From positions 28,602,937-28,666,936 of the forward strand of contig OY855905.1 in assembly GCA_963693305.1 (NCBI GenBank): a stretch of DNA of 64,000 nucleotides. Reading direction: 5' to 3'. Source of the stretch: Meandrina meandrites (taxonomy: Eukaryota > Cnidaria > Anthozoa > Scleractinia > Meandrinidae). The position numbers and the translations under genes are program-made. The notes beneath the pieces were generated by a model. The model was not told the origin of the DNA, did no database searches, and saw only the letters and a list, made by a program, of their open reading frames with translations. This document shows positions 11,960 to 25,600 of this stretch, one piece after another (within the stretch, counting starts at the first letter, position 1; each line of letters starts with the position of its first letter).

Positions 11960-13250
11960 ACACTTAACTCACCGGGCGCTTCTTTCGCGTTGTGGACTCC
12001 CCACAGTGGATGTCTGCGCCAGAATCGAGCTGAAATTTCCATCTTTAAATATACACTATATTCAACTAGAAACACTGCATGGGTCTCCGCATTAATAGGG
12101 ATAGTTTTGGCTCGAATGTCAATCTCGTGAGTGGTTCCACCATGTTAATACGCTGTCACATTTAATAATATATAAAAATAGACTAGGAGCCCGAGTTTTC
12201 TATGGGCGCAGAAGAGTTGACTATCATTTATTGAAAACGACGGCGAGAAATCTTACTGTTTCATTAGCCAAATATATCACGTATAATTTTAGAACATCGA
12301 CAGTGCAACGAGCGCGCGATCTTGTTTAGCCAGCGAAAAGCAAATAATGGAAGAGCCAATCAGAACACGGCCGAGTCTCTACTAATATAACTGATGCGGT
12401 ATGTATTTCCCTCCGATAGAAAAGCTGCGAGCCCTCGAATAGCAGAGACTTTTGGTTATAGTATCACTATGATAATCAGAAAGTGCCGTTAGTGTTCGCA
12501 GTTACAGTGTGTGAAAAGCACTTTTGAAACTTGTCTTAAACCAAAACAAATTAGGTAAATTAATTATAAGCAAAAACAGAGGAACCCCAGTATATATAAC
12601 GACAGGTATTTTTCAGCCCGGGCAAAGTGACAAGCAGTAAAATGTATGGAATCAGAATCCCGGTATAATGAGCCCCCAGTAAACACATTTTCCCACTTGT
12701 TCGACACTTCGTTAGATGAGGCTGTCATTGTTTATTGTCAATGCATAAGTTCGAAGATGAGCTTGACCTTGCATTTTGCTAGACGAGGGTACTGGTAATC
12801 ATTTGTAAAAACAGAATAAGCTCGACCAGGAGCTTTACTTTGGGCGCATCCCACAGAGAATTCTGCAAATCAAGCTAAATATTCTATACTTAAACGTTCC
12901 ATGCAGTGATTTTTATTTGTTAAATTAAGCTGTCACCAATCATACATTTCATAGGTCCCTGCATCAAACAGGAAAATTTTGGCTCGAATCCCAGGTTCCA
13001 TTTGTCACTTTTGTCATTTTCTGTTCATATCAGTATTGTAACTCTTACAATAAATAGTGAAAATAGGGTTATAATTTTTTCACCCGTGTAAAAAAGCTGC
13101 GAACTCTAAACTAGTAAGGATTTTTGGTTTTACTTCCTCTATCAGAAAGCAAAATCAATTGTTGGTAATCTATTTGTGATTAGAACTATTCAAACTTGCC
13201 TATGGGCAAAATCAGCTGGAAATTAATTACAAACAAATACTTGTCATTGC
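11960..13250. repeat. Diverged tandem duplication (about 0.5 kb units)
   Basis: The segment 11960-12570 resembles 12820-13250. Paired blocks include the 'gggcgc ... cacag ... tctgcg' start, a 'ttttggctcgaat' block (12109 and 12980), 'aaaagctgcga' (12420 and 13093), 'gacttttggtt' against 'gatttttggtt', and 'aaacttgtct' against 'aaacttgcct', all in the same order. The copies are strongly diverged. Confidence 0.5.
11973..12042 (-). other. Possible first coding exon (minus strand)
   Basis: An ATG at 12042 opens 70 nt ending in phase 1 at a consensus donor GTGAGT. It would encode MEISARFWRRHPLWGVHNAK and three more residues. It is not hydrophobic, so it is unlike the signal exons nearby, and no following exon was identified before the TSP1-PAN gene at 9904. 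A diverged copy near 12830-12890 has lost the ATG and the donor. It may be a chance open frame. Confidence 0.2.
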
Positions 13251-13907
13251 TCTAATTAAAGTAATGCTGAAACATTGCTCTTGAAAGTTATTTTAAATTA
13301 CTTTCTCGTTATGTTACGTCTACTCTCCTTATTCACAATACTCAGTGAATACTGAATTTAGTGAAATAACTTTAAGGTGGTCGTGGTTGCCTGAATTACT
13401 AATAAATACTCCGACAGGCCCTACAAAATATTATTCATCTGTTTGGTTGATAATTAAAAAAGTTTTTTAAAACTGCTCTTTGGTATCAGTCTTTATTATT
13501 CTAAACGGCAATCAGAGTAATAATAACAAGTATTTAATTGCTTTTTATTTTCATTCTACGTCACAATATGAACATAATCATTTCTTTTCTACAAATTCAA
13601 CTTGAAAGCTTTTGATCGAAAATGTGGCCATGAATTTTCGTCAGTTTAAATGCGTTTGGCAGATGGCCACAAAAATAAAATATGCCGATTTTCTTAATCG
13701 CACCTGATTGCAAATCTCTGGCCGAAGCATCAATAGAACCCCACTGTTTGTTTCAGTGGGAAAGCAATAATTGTTTGTGTTTCATTCTTACGTATGTTCA
13801 GCAATCTCCAGTGGGGTGATACCGGACGACTGAAAGAATCAGTTTGAGAGCTTGAAATCGCCTCGGCTTTAACAGTTTTGAAGAACATTTTTCCAGTCTT
13901 GGGTCCA

Positions 13908-13980
13908 ATGACATCACTGTGGACGCTACAAGTATTTTTGTTTGTTTTCGTTCCTTGCTACGAAGGCAAATGGAGAGAAG
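13908..13980 (+). other. Signal-peptide exon, candidate alternative start for the TSP1-mucin-PAN gene
   Basis: An ATG at 13908 begins a 73-nt exon ending in phase 1 at donor gtaaga. It encodes a hydrophobic leader (MTSLWTLQVFLFVFVPCY). Length and phase equal those of the signal exon of the minus-strand TSP1-PAN gene. It could splice in frame to the TSP1 exon at 22067, or it may be the surviving first exon of a lost neighbour gene. Confidence 0.5.
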
Positions 13981-14230
13981 GTAAGACTTGAATATTTAAG
14001 GTATCGACAAGGTCTGAATTTGCAGTCATCTATCTAATCTACTTCAGTCTGCGGCGACGGCGGCGGTTGAAAAGAAAACAATTTTTTCGGCAAATTATTC
14101 ATATTTCCACCGCGCAAAGCTGATAAGTCATACTATGAATAACTCTGTACTTTCATGACAGTTCCATGATAGTATTTGGGAGAGCGATGTCGGTTCGTGC
14201 ATATTCACGGGTGATGTTTCACGAATGGCA

Positions 14231-14460
14231 TCTAGCTACAGTCAATTCTCGCCTTGTGGACACCCCGCTATTACGGACACTCGCCATAGCGGACAAAATC
14301 CAGATCCCCGGCGAACGTTATAGAGGTTTGACTGGGAATGATTCCCGCTATCACCGACTCTCGCTATTACGGAATTATACGGATACTTTCGTGGTACCAA
14401 GAGAACAATTTTCTTTTCTTGTTTTGACCCTCGATAAAATGGACACCATGAACTTCTAAT
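14231..14460. mobile_element. Tigger/pogo-like transposon end (remnant)
   Basis: The sequence cagtcaattctcgccttgtg, followed by the recurring 'ctattacggacac', 'catagcggac' and 'ctattacgga' phrases, is typical of Tigger/pogo-type terminal regions as I know them. A related 'ccgctattaagaacac' and 'ccgctataacgag' block occurs at 14720-14770. No transposase frame remains and no matching right terminus was found. Confidence 0.4.
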
Positions 14461-16604
14461 CAAACATTATTACAAAAATTTGCAGTCTTGTTGCTCATTA
14501 TTTGCCAAAACACACTTCAAAAGGCTTCTGGAATGTTTATTTTTTGTGTCAATGTTTTTTTTCACACCAGCTTGTGCCTCTTCTTCCAGACCCTTTAGGA
14601 AAGATGAAACCCTCATCCATTATCAACCTCCATTCCCTACTGACTGCTTAGCGCAGTTTCACCACTGTTAATAAGCACCTCATGATCTAGTCCACGTATG
14701 TTGACGGCACTTTTTTTCACCCCGCTATTAAGAACACTTAACGACGTACCGAGCGCGTCCGCTATAACGAGAAAAATCGAAAATGATAAGGACCAAAGTG
14801 AAAGCCTGTGCAACCGTAGACCGATGTTTAGCTTTCAGTTTGTGCTCCCGGAGGGGGGATTCCCATATGAAAGGGGCGGGGATGCTCGTCGGAAATTTTG
14901 AATAAACCCCTAAATGAGTCCAATCTGGGCGTGGCTCAAGCTTTTTTTGACCCCTTAAAGATATACCATTTCAAAACATTTTAAAAACTATATTTTATAT
15001 TTCATCGAGTGTAATCCTAAACGAGGCCTTTATGGCTAAAAATACTCGCTTTTTAGCTCGGAACACCCTAAGTGAGAAACGAGAGATCCTTATCGTAAAC
15101 ACTTATTTTTCGGCCATCTTAGGGTGTGTAACTTTAGTAGAAATAATAAACACACTGCGGTGACAAACATGACAAGACGACGCATGTCGGAAAAAGATTT
15201 TACAAACTTGGCGTTTCGTATGCTACAACATGCATATGCATCTTCAGAAGTGACCGTGAGCTAGATTGCAATTGAATTTAAGAGTGCGTCCACGAGAAAA
15301 CCAGGCGGAAACAGGGAGGAGGTGATACAGCTCAAATCACCAATTTCGCTCAAACTTGGCACAAATGTGGGGCATGATGAGTTATCGCTTATGACAACAC
15401 ATAAGGGTAAAATATTTTATTCCCCCCAAGTTATGGGACCACGTGCAAAAATGCCATTTTTCACTAATTTATGCATATTTAATTAGCTGATTTTGATTGA
15501 CCATTTCCACAAGATAAAAAGCCTTCTGAAAATAAAATTCACTGGATCATATTCTATGGTTATTAGACTCAAAGCACAATAATTGATTTAAACCACCCGA
15601 TTTGATTTCCTTGCCTCTAGCAAGGTACACATTTCCCTACTGTTGGCAATAGCCTTTAATTGATGCAAAATATCTACAATGAGCAACAACTTATTTACAT
15701 TATTCTTACATGGGTAATGAAAGCCATTATTAACCTTCACAAAAAAGTCAAAAAATATTTGTGGACTTCAACATTTTATTCGCGCTGAGGTACTTTATAC
15801 ACGTGACGGATATGCCTATCCCGATAATTGGACTTGGAATCACGTACTGCGACAGTTCAGGAAAATAATACTCAAAAGATTAATGGGTCCATTTTCGTGT
15901 TTGGATAAGCCACGCGTACTAAATAGCTTCAAATACAAACAAAAGAACCTTTTACGTGCAGCGTTGGTTGTGTCATGCTGACAGAGTTTCACTAAAATGT
16001 AGAAAGAGTTTCCGTTTTTCTTTCATGTTTGTCTCTAATTTTGACGTTTCCGACGGACTACCTGCCTCCCGTGTAGGTCCGTGTACGGACAGTACAGACA
16101 AATGAAAGACAAAACGTGAATGAGTCTTGCAAGTACGTGCAAATCTACGTCTGTCAAAACTGATATGTAAATAACAGTTTTTGCCAGAAGGTATCCAGTG
16201 TAACAATCCAGGTGCTATTTCAAAGATATAAGTCTTTGTCTTTCGATGTATACTGAGTCAGTCGCCCTGGACGCCCAGTTAAATTATGTAAATTATACGG
16301 CAAATCAGCTGCGAAATTCGAAGCCGCAGGCTTGCATACAACAATCATTTATCATACCGAGAAGGCATAATGGATCTCGTTTTGTCACTTTAGCTTCAAC
16401 CAGTTGACTGTCTACAATATAACTTGGTAAATATTTAGCGACTTCACAGTTTCTTTTTTTTACCTAGTGAAGCTGATATTTGAGTGAATTGTGACTTTTG
16501 TAGTGGTGAAAATCATATGGCTCCAATTATTGATGAAATACATGACTGATACCATCAGGAGTGCCGTAGTAATTGACGACTTTTTTCCATTTTTGTCGTG
16601 TGCA
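14461..16604. other. Non-coding sequence
   Basis: The open frames here are short and carry no recognisable motif. A loose inverted pair (acaccctaag near 15064 and cttagggtgt near 15118) is the only structure seen. Nothing else was recognised. Confidence 0.35.
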
Positions 16605-16640
16605 TTTATAAAGAGCTGAAATGCGGTATCGAGGCTCAGT
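16605..16640 (+). promoter_or_regulatory. Candidate core promoter (TATA box and initiator)
   Basis: TTTATAAA lies at 16605-16612, and an initiator-like TCAGTTC has its A at 16638, about 30 bp downstream. The first ATG after that point is at 16670 and opens a signal-peptide exon. The spacing is as expected for an RNA polymerase II core promoter. The call rests on motif spacing alone. Confidence 0.45.
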
Positions 16641-16669
16641 TCTTACTTTTCCTGCCCGACTGATTGGCG

Positions 16670-19600
16670 ATGCATCAGACAACAGGCCTAAGGCTCGCTG
16701 GCCAACACTCCACGTTCTTTTTTATTTATGCTCTCGTTTTAACGATGCCACTCGAAGCTAAGTCCAAAGGTAGGGAGTTTTAGTGTACTTTTGTATTTTA
16801 GAGTGAATGAATCCAATGTATTTTAGAGGAAGAATGATTTCAATTTTTCACTCCGGATCCGTGGCGGAAAAACCTTTTTGCGATGATCTTAACTTCATTA
16901 TCATAACTTTCTTAAAGGATTTTCCCAAACTTCTATTTCACGTTATTTCATTTGAAAAGAACAAAAACCATATTTTGCATATGCGTTTAACGTGAAATAA
17001 TATTCAACTTAAGATATTTATCATCCCTCTTGATCTGAAACTGTTCATATTAGCTTAAGGTTGTTTGTCATATGGCGCGACCAAGTTCCTGTCTTACTGA
17101 AAAAAAAAAGAGGTAAGAGTTAGAGGTAATTGCTTTCGAAATTGATGCAACCCGACAGAGCTGTATATCATCATGTAAAACGATGGAAAGATCCTGAAGT
17201 TGTTGCCTTCTGTCATTTTATTCATTAAAGGGAAAACACCTTGAGTCTTGATCAAACGAAAAGCAGAATTAACGAGAGTATAAACTTCCGCTTTCGTTTA
17301 CCGCTGTATTAAACTCTTATGCATCTCACCATCGGAGCCATCTGATCTCGCGCACGCACCGAATATATCTGAACTTGCGTAAGTTTTTGTTTCTGCGATG
17401 AACTAGCATTGTATCCAGAGGAGAGAAGAAATACTCTTAGGCTCGAACGCACACATTACCATGACCAAGTTTTATTTAATAAAAGGCAGATGTTTTCAAC
17501 CGCCGCACACTATCAAATACATCTCACCGAAAATGGTCTCGCCTATGAGAGTTAAATATAACTCTAGTCCAACTCTTTTTCATTAACTTTCGTCGGCTCT
17601 TATTTCCATAGACATTTGATTCTGTCTAGTATCGAGCAAGCAGGTTACGAGACTGATCAAGAAAATATCAACAACTGCGTACCTCAGTCTTTGGACATTT
17701 AACCAGAAGTAACATTAATAACAATGTGTGACAGTTGATGAGATGAGCATCTAATTCGGCTTTGAGGTTTATTTTTAAAGTTCAGCGCTCAACGATTGTA
17801 GGCTCTACTTAGTGGACGGAAAAGGACCATAATAATAGCATATACAATTTGTCCATTTTTAAAGTGTGAAACGCGGAAGACGGAAAAGCCAGGGCATTTG
17901 TTCATGCCATGATAACATCCAGTTCCAGTGTTTCACCAGCGACCATGCATGTACCGTGTTAGATATTGTTTTTTACGTCGGATTTTAATGCCTCGGTTTT
18001 CACGGTTACCGTGCAGTTTTATACATCTCCCTTTCTTGTTTCCTACCTTCTAACTCTTCAGTGTAATTTTCTGATAGGTATTCCACAGCTTTACTACCAA
18101 TTAAATTAAAAAAGAAAGCGTTTATAAAAGCAACAAAATACATACATTAGGTAGATTCTAACCTGTTTAGAATTGGCATAAAAACATCTAACCAAGAAAG
18201 TTTTCTTTATTTCATTGTTAAAGTAATGAAAAATTTCATTCGCTATTCTAAACGCACTGTCGTATTTCGTTATTCAGGAAAACGCCGTGTTATTCAATCA
18301 ACTATCGGTTAAATTATATACAATTTTAACGCCTAAAATTTCCAGTGAGACACTACCTGTCTGGAACCTCTATATTCATTTGCCCGCTGTAAACACTACC
18401 TCTATTGTTATTCAGGGCTAAGGGCATTGTTATGACCTGTTATCCATTGTTTTAAGATCCAGTGAAGTAACTCGTTCCGAGAGGTAGTGGACGACCCAAA
18501 ATTTCATAATTTATGAAATTACTTTACGCCCCGTTTCAGACATGCGCAATATGTCTTATTTTGGCATCTTTAAATTGGCTTGCGTGTGTGCACAGGATTA
18601 CGGGATTATATAGACGCTAAATCAGTTACTTACTTGTTGCGATATAAGTAGCTTATTTTTGGATTGCAATTAAAAAGTATGGTATAGTGGTGTACTTTTT
18701 GGGAGATAATCGAAACATAAATGACTGGGATGTTTTACTTTAGGTTATTCTTGGAAGTACCTCGGAGAAATCAATAGTTAAAAGGAACGCACACTACTTG
18801 GAGAAAATTGGTAATGATACCATTGTTCGCAGAAGGTAGAAACGTTGAACGCAGCATTAACGTATATTAGAAAATAAAAAAAACCAAGGCGTATCCGTCT
18901 TTAAAGACATTGTTCATAAAGCTTGCGTTTTAAAAGTTTAATTTCACCAAGCCTTTCCACGTAGTTTCCTCTAATTAACCGTTTGAATCGTCCGATGGTG
19001 CCCTATCCAATTTCAATATTTATTATTGTCAAAATTGCTGCTTCGACTGCTTAAGACTAAACAATTTCACAAAGTAAAATAGATGGAATTAGTGGTATTT
19101 TCACAATCATAAACGGATATACGGCTGCATGCGATATCGAAGAAAACTATTGAGACTTTCCGTAAATAATTCATTGCCGTCCAAATTTACTCAATGCCTT
19201 CTTCTTCGATATGCTTTTTTTTTCTTTAAAGAAAATGATTTGAAATTAGTCTCCGACGCATTGAATGGCGGGGTAAGCCATCTACGTGTAGTTTGTTAAT
19301 TATGATTAACTTTACCGTCAAGGGGATTACCGCGAGGACAATAACACGCTTGATCAATAGACGTGCAAGTCTGTCAAAGCACCGTTTGTAACTGTTTGCT
19401 TGGCAATTTCTGTACTTTAGGAGCCAATATAAGGCAACAATCAGAGCGTAGATCGCTTACAATTATAACAAAAAATCATTTTATACAGTCAAGCAGTTAT
19501 GGTTGTATCCATGCGGAACGCAACGGTTCATCGACTGGTGTGGAAATTGCTTTTACTCTGGTTATGCAGCGTTTCGGTGGCAAAAAAGAGGGAAGGTGAT

Positions 19601-22600
19601 TAGTTAGCTAAATTTTCTTTCTAGGGGTTAATTACTGAGAGATGTGATGTTTTTTCTTTTTTATCGCTTATTCCTTTGACGTCGCCGACAATTGAAAAGC
19701 GCACGACGACGACTGAACGAAAAATTTTCTTCTTTTGCGAAGATGAATTTCATGGAATGTTTCGTTAAGGTTTCAATCAAGAATGTAACCTTAAAAACCT
19801 GGTTTATTCGGTCGTCGTGGTTGATGAAGCAATATTACTGATATATCCTGAAAAACATTGGCAATATATAACTGAAGAGAATCAATAAATAGCGGTGAAG
19901 TTTCTTTCGATTCCTGAGTCCCTAACTAATCGCGATTCTGAGGTCTACTATAGTACTTTCAGTTGTCGCGAAAGGGACGGAAAATATGATTAAAGAAAGA
20001 ATGCAAATCCTACCGATAGTGACTGGATAACTTTTTAGTTGTAATCGTGTTATATGCCAGTGGATTTAAATGCTGGAAACCAAAACTACGCAGTTGATTC
20101 ACAACATAGGGCTCTCAGTTAAAAAAATAGCTTTAATATGAAAAACTGTTGTCTTTAAAACACCCAATGTGTTTCTAGGCACAAACAATCTCTTATTAAA
20201 AAGCTGCATAATTTACGCTAGCGCTTGCTTTAGTCTTAGAAGTTATAAAGTTGTCTTGGAGAGGAAGACACATTTTTACTGCACAAACTACTGGGTAATG
20301 ATTAATTCATATGGTACAAAAAGCGATTTTAAGAAAAAAAGTTCACCGATTTTAGTTTTGTAGTTTTTAAGTCAAAATATTCGAATGGACAGATGGACTT
20401 TGTAGATGAAATCAATTTTCTTTTATCATTTCTAATATCATTTTGTTTAAATATAGAGCATTGATAGAAGGATAATAGGCCATACAAATGTAAAATGGAA
20501 TTATTGTGTTAAACCTTAATTATGTTTCTCTGATCGTAGGGTAGCCTCTAACTTGAAATAGTCCGAACAGACTGTTTTGGTATACTAATATAGCTGCAAG
20601 AAAACTCATATCAAATTTTATGAATCATTGTTTATCATGCAAATATCCAAAAACATTAAAACGTAAAGTGCATGCAAATATCATTTTATTGTCCGTTGTT
20701 GTCAGTTTCATGGTAAGAAAAAAGACACTAATGCAAAATAATTGTATCGGTTGTCTTTGTGATCGGATTTAACAATAAAATCTTCCAATATTCAATAATG
20801 AATTTACATTCTCGCTCGCTTGAAAGAGAGGAACCAGGTTGCTTGAGAATCAATCCTAAATGTACGTTTAATTCTCCGCCAATACATTTAAAATTAAAAC
20901 GTCCGGATGTTACACAGAACATGCATAAGGACTCGACAATTATTTTGACACTTCTTTTTTACCGTCATGGTTTGAAACATCAAAAGGCCAACCGTGGCAC
21001 TTTTGACATGTTGTGTTGTTAAAATACGGCAAAATGGAGAGATTGTCAAAGACCATAACTTAAGCCGCCCAAGTTAACGTGTAGCATAGCTAATACTTTT
21101 AATCTCTAAAAGTGATTCGAAATCAAAACATAATATTGTGAGAGCTTGAATAAGTCAAATTTCGCACAAATGCTTTTAAATTTTCATCGATTTCCTTGAT
21201 TATTTTTAGCTTGGCTGTCCTTAGTTTACGATTTGCTGACCTTAATCCATAAAAGCCATTTTTAAGAGACCTTTTTAAACACACGAGTCATGTCAGCCGG
21301 ATAAATCAAAACAATCTGATTAGTTGCCAACCATTGCGTTGGATTATTTGTCGTGTTATTTTGCCCAGCTAGTTTACTTTACTACTTGTCAACCAAACAT
21401 TAGCAATTGGAAGCAATTTTTTAAATGTGCATATGGTTTGTGAGTAGAGAAACACATCTCCACTAGACAAAGACAAATTACACAGTAGGCCGGAATTTAG
21501 GGGGTATTGCGCGGAAATCACTTCAATTTACCAACATAATTCTATCGTTAGCAGTTTATGTTTTGCCGCAAAATCAAGCTTTCACATAAACAGACATCGT
21601 TAGTAAACAGTAAATAAATAAGTGAGTGTTAAATGAATGAAATGAATATGTTAAGGGGGCACTATCGTTAGCATCACTTCGAAAATCAAAAGGCAAGACT
21701 AATATTATCTCAAAAGTAATATTCTAGCTTTGTTGAAAATGACTATATTAGTCACGGCCGCTAAAGTGACAAAAGAGGTATTATCATACACGCATAGATT
21801 TTGATCGTAAGTTGAACAAGTCGGACAGACTCTTAGATAAATCGCTAAAAACTAATTACACTTCGCTCTAGCTTAAGTAATTCGCTCAATATCTTCACCT
21901 TGGTGTTTTAAGAGCATCTCGTGAATGAGCAAAGCTACTTAGGCATAGTTTTGGTTCCGTTATGACCACAAATGCGTCAAAACACCCGTGATAGTGCCCC
22001 TTTAAACAAACGCAATGCAGCAATGTAGAGGGGTGTTTTTATAACCTGATCCTTGAATGTTTTTAGAAGAGTGGGGAGAGTGGGGAGCTTGTGCTGTCAC
22101 GTGTGGAACTGGTCAGAGAACACGCGAAGGATGTAAAAAGCAAGTTAAGCACAGAACGGTATGTCCACCGGGACGGAGTACAACACAGACCGAAGTATGC
22201 AGCATGACGTCTTGTGGTTTATCCTCCTTCACAACTCAAGGTGATTAGATATATTCACGGCAAACAGATTAAACCCGGTACGGGGTGGGGGCGGGGGGTA
22301 GGGGGGTGTGGGGGTGTAGTGGGGTGTGGAGGGTCTTCAATATGTAGGCTATATAGGTATATGGTTCCTTAGGTTCTCTTCCTCTTCTTCTTCTTCTTCT
22401 TCTTCTTCTTCTTCTTCTTCTTCTTCTTCTTCTTCTTCTTCTTCTTCTTCTTCTTCTTCTTCTTTTTCTTCCTTCTTAGGTTTTCAGCCCTAAAGTAGCG
22501 TATGTATCAGCTTTCTTTGGCGTTGTGATTACAGTGTGATCCTTCAATAAGGTTCCATTACAATGTATTAACTATAACTGTAGCGTGTTAACGTCCAACT

Positions 22601-25600
22601 AACCAGATATCGGCTATTGGGACTGAACTATTCACAAAGCGATGTTATAAAAGTGTTAGTTATGTTTTGTTTCTTTCTACTTTTGTCTTTGACGTTAAAA
22701 GGGTGTCCATTCTAGATTTCCTTTCCCTAAATATAGGGTCATGGTTTAACAACCTTTGCAGCACACACCTTTCCTTGATTGACGGGAGTCTCTGCCCTCC
22801 TACCCCCGTCCCCCTCTACCCTTCCTGAGAGATTAAGAATATGTATATGCTGGATTTGTCTTGGAAGGCGTGTAATACGTCTGATATGTATCATACGCCA
22901 AGATAAACAAGAAATAAAAGACGGAATTATTATTTGTTTACAAGAAAATACGGCTATTTATATTGATGCATCAAACACAGTGCGAACTTCACGAATTTAA
23001 GAATCTAGTATTAGTAGTTAGTTTGTAATACCATAGAGTGTGTAACAGTCATTGTTAGATTCTCGTTAAAGGGGATGTTTCCTAACATCACCCAATTCAA
23101 TTGTAACAAGATACGATTGCTAAAGAGGCATTCAAAAATTAGCTTCATGTACCAAAGAAAAGGCTTAAAACCTTCCTGAAACTGGTGATACAATTTCAGA
23201 CGTTTGTGTGGTTGTCTTGACACACAGCCAGGGAAACGCTGGTTAATTTGACTTTTCAAAAAAGGGAATGACTCGTCTAATGTTCAATGTATTTCTTTCA
23301 AATTTACTCCATTGCTACATGGTACACCTGCAATAATTTTATTGTTAGTAGTGCCAGACTTGATTATCCTACTGGGAAGATAACAACGCTGACGTAACCA
23401 AATGCAGAAAAAAATATGGCTTTAATTTCCAAATCCTTTTATTTTCAAATTTTAGCAGAATCGTCACCAGGAGAGAAAGCAACGTCGGGAATCATGACAT
23501 CATCACCAAGCATGACGTCATCTTTTGTATTAGGTACGTCATCAGCAGCAACTTCGTCATCACTGGTTTGGACACCATCATCACCAAGCAAGACGTCATC
23601 TTTTGCAATAGCTACGTCATTGTCGTCATCGGCATCAACTTCGTCATCACTGGTTCTGACATCATCTCCAAGCAAGACGTCATCTTTTGTATTAACTACG
23701 TCATTGTCGTCATCAACACCAGCTTCTTCATCACTGGTTCTGACATCATCATCACCAAGCAAGGCGTCGTCTTTTGTATTAGCTACGTCATCAGCAGCAA
23801 CTTCGTCATCACTGGTTTTGACACTATCATCACCAAGCAAGACGTCATCTCTTGTAATAGCTACGTCATTGTCGTCATCGGCATCAACTTCGTCACTAGT
23901 TATGACATCATTTTCACCAAGCAAGACGTCATATTTCTCATTAGCTACGTCATTGTCGTCATCAGCAGCAACTTCGTCATCAATTGTTCTGACATCATCA
24001 CCAAGCAAGACGTCATCTTTTGTTCTTGCATCATCGGCGCGAATGATGACGCCAAGCTCTGAATTTGTGATTGTTATGCCGTCAACCCAGTTTGATCAAG
24101 TTTCACTGAAAAGTACGGCCATCTCATCGTTCACCTCCAGTATTACAGGTCAGTAAAAACGAGCTTTATTCGTGGGTTAACATTCTCCAAATATCAAATC
24201 CTACTTAAATGTGATGATTTATGGGCCTACATCACGTAAAAATAACGTAAAAGCTTTGTCAAGCCCCTCGGGGCTTATTTCTTTTTAGGACGTTTTCAAG
24301 CGGGTGGCTTATTTCAAAATACTTATTATATAGCAAGGTAGTCTTGAGGTAAATCCGAGCGTTCTGATTGGTTCTTTCTTGGTCGGGATTTTGCCATACG
24401 GACTGTTTCCATGGCTATGTTACAAACCATTCTTTTCATTCTTGTGGTAGCTTCTTCTTTCTGAGTTGTTCGCGTCATCAAAAACATGCTATGGTGGAAG
24501 CCCTTGAATTCAAGTGACTTGAAGTGCGTTTAAACAAAAATTAACAAGTATGGCTCGAGTGCCATATAATAAACTACTCACTAACCTAGCTTGCTCGAGC
24601 CGTGGGGGATATTGCGGTTTTTTTGCGTACCAAGGCTGAGAAGTAAGAAAACCACCAACAAATCAGTAACTTTGCTAAAACAGTTAGACTGCTTGCTTTC
24701 GGTCAAAACGAAATTGATGGCTGACTCGGGGCTTTGTCCCTCTTCAACTATTATTGATAGAAACTTCGACTTTGAATTCAGCTGCAGTTATTCAAAGCGA
24801 GAGTTAAAACAAGAATTTAACTATTTAAATCCCTTCCCCACACAACTTAACGACGTTCGCGCGAAAATTTTCTAGTCGATAGATTTTTCTAAAACTTTTA
24901 CTGAGGTCGGATAATGATTATCCGACCTCAGTAAAAATTTAACTCGGAGTTACTCGTGTCTGAAATACAAAAAAAGTGGGGGTCACCGAGTTTGTTTCAG
25001 AGGCAAATCCTGTAGAAAATTACCCTGATTTTGAAAAATTGGCGCACGTAATTTAGCAGGGCTTACAGGGTTTGTAGTTAAAAATATCGATGATGAGTAA
25101 ACGGAGGAAAACGATCTTGGTCATACTTCGGAACAAGTGCGTCTGTTTCGCAAATAGTTCCTAGTGTTGCCATCCTTTTTGCAAAACTTAGCTCTGGAAG
25201 AGGCATTTGAACCGTCGTACGGCAAAACGAAAAGATCAAAAAGCGGAATTCGAATGTGCGTGGGACAAAATAAAAAATCAAACTTTTAATCGACAGTTTT
25301 TTTTTTATTTTCTCACAAAACATAGATAATCGTTAACAAAACTGATCTGTTAAGAAAAAAGTTGGAGTCACCGACCATTTAAGCTAGCAAAATGCAAGCG
25401 AAGTTAACGCAATGGCTACTCACCCTATACGTGGTTGGAAAGTTTCTTCAGCGCGCGCGCTCGGCGCATGACGTGACGTAACATTGCGACAGGAATTATG
25501 TGCGCAGTAAGCTAGGATGCGCATAAACAGTTAGCGCGAACGTCCTTAAAGTGGCGTAACGTAATTTCAAAACATAACTAACCAAACAAAGAATAACTAA

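Noticed and set aside
23445..24008. 187-codon acidic frame on the minus strand
   Set aside because: It is the complement of the mucin repeat; the plus-strand frame has matching splice sites and phase. The antisense frame is kept only as a finding.
24417..24475. Signal-peptide-like start (MAMLQTILFILV)
   Set aside because: The frame stops after 17 codons and the only GT is in a poor donor context; it lies inside an intron.
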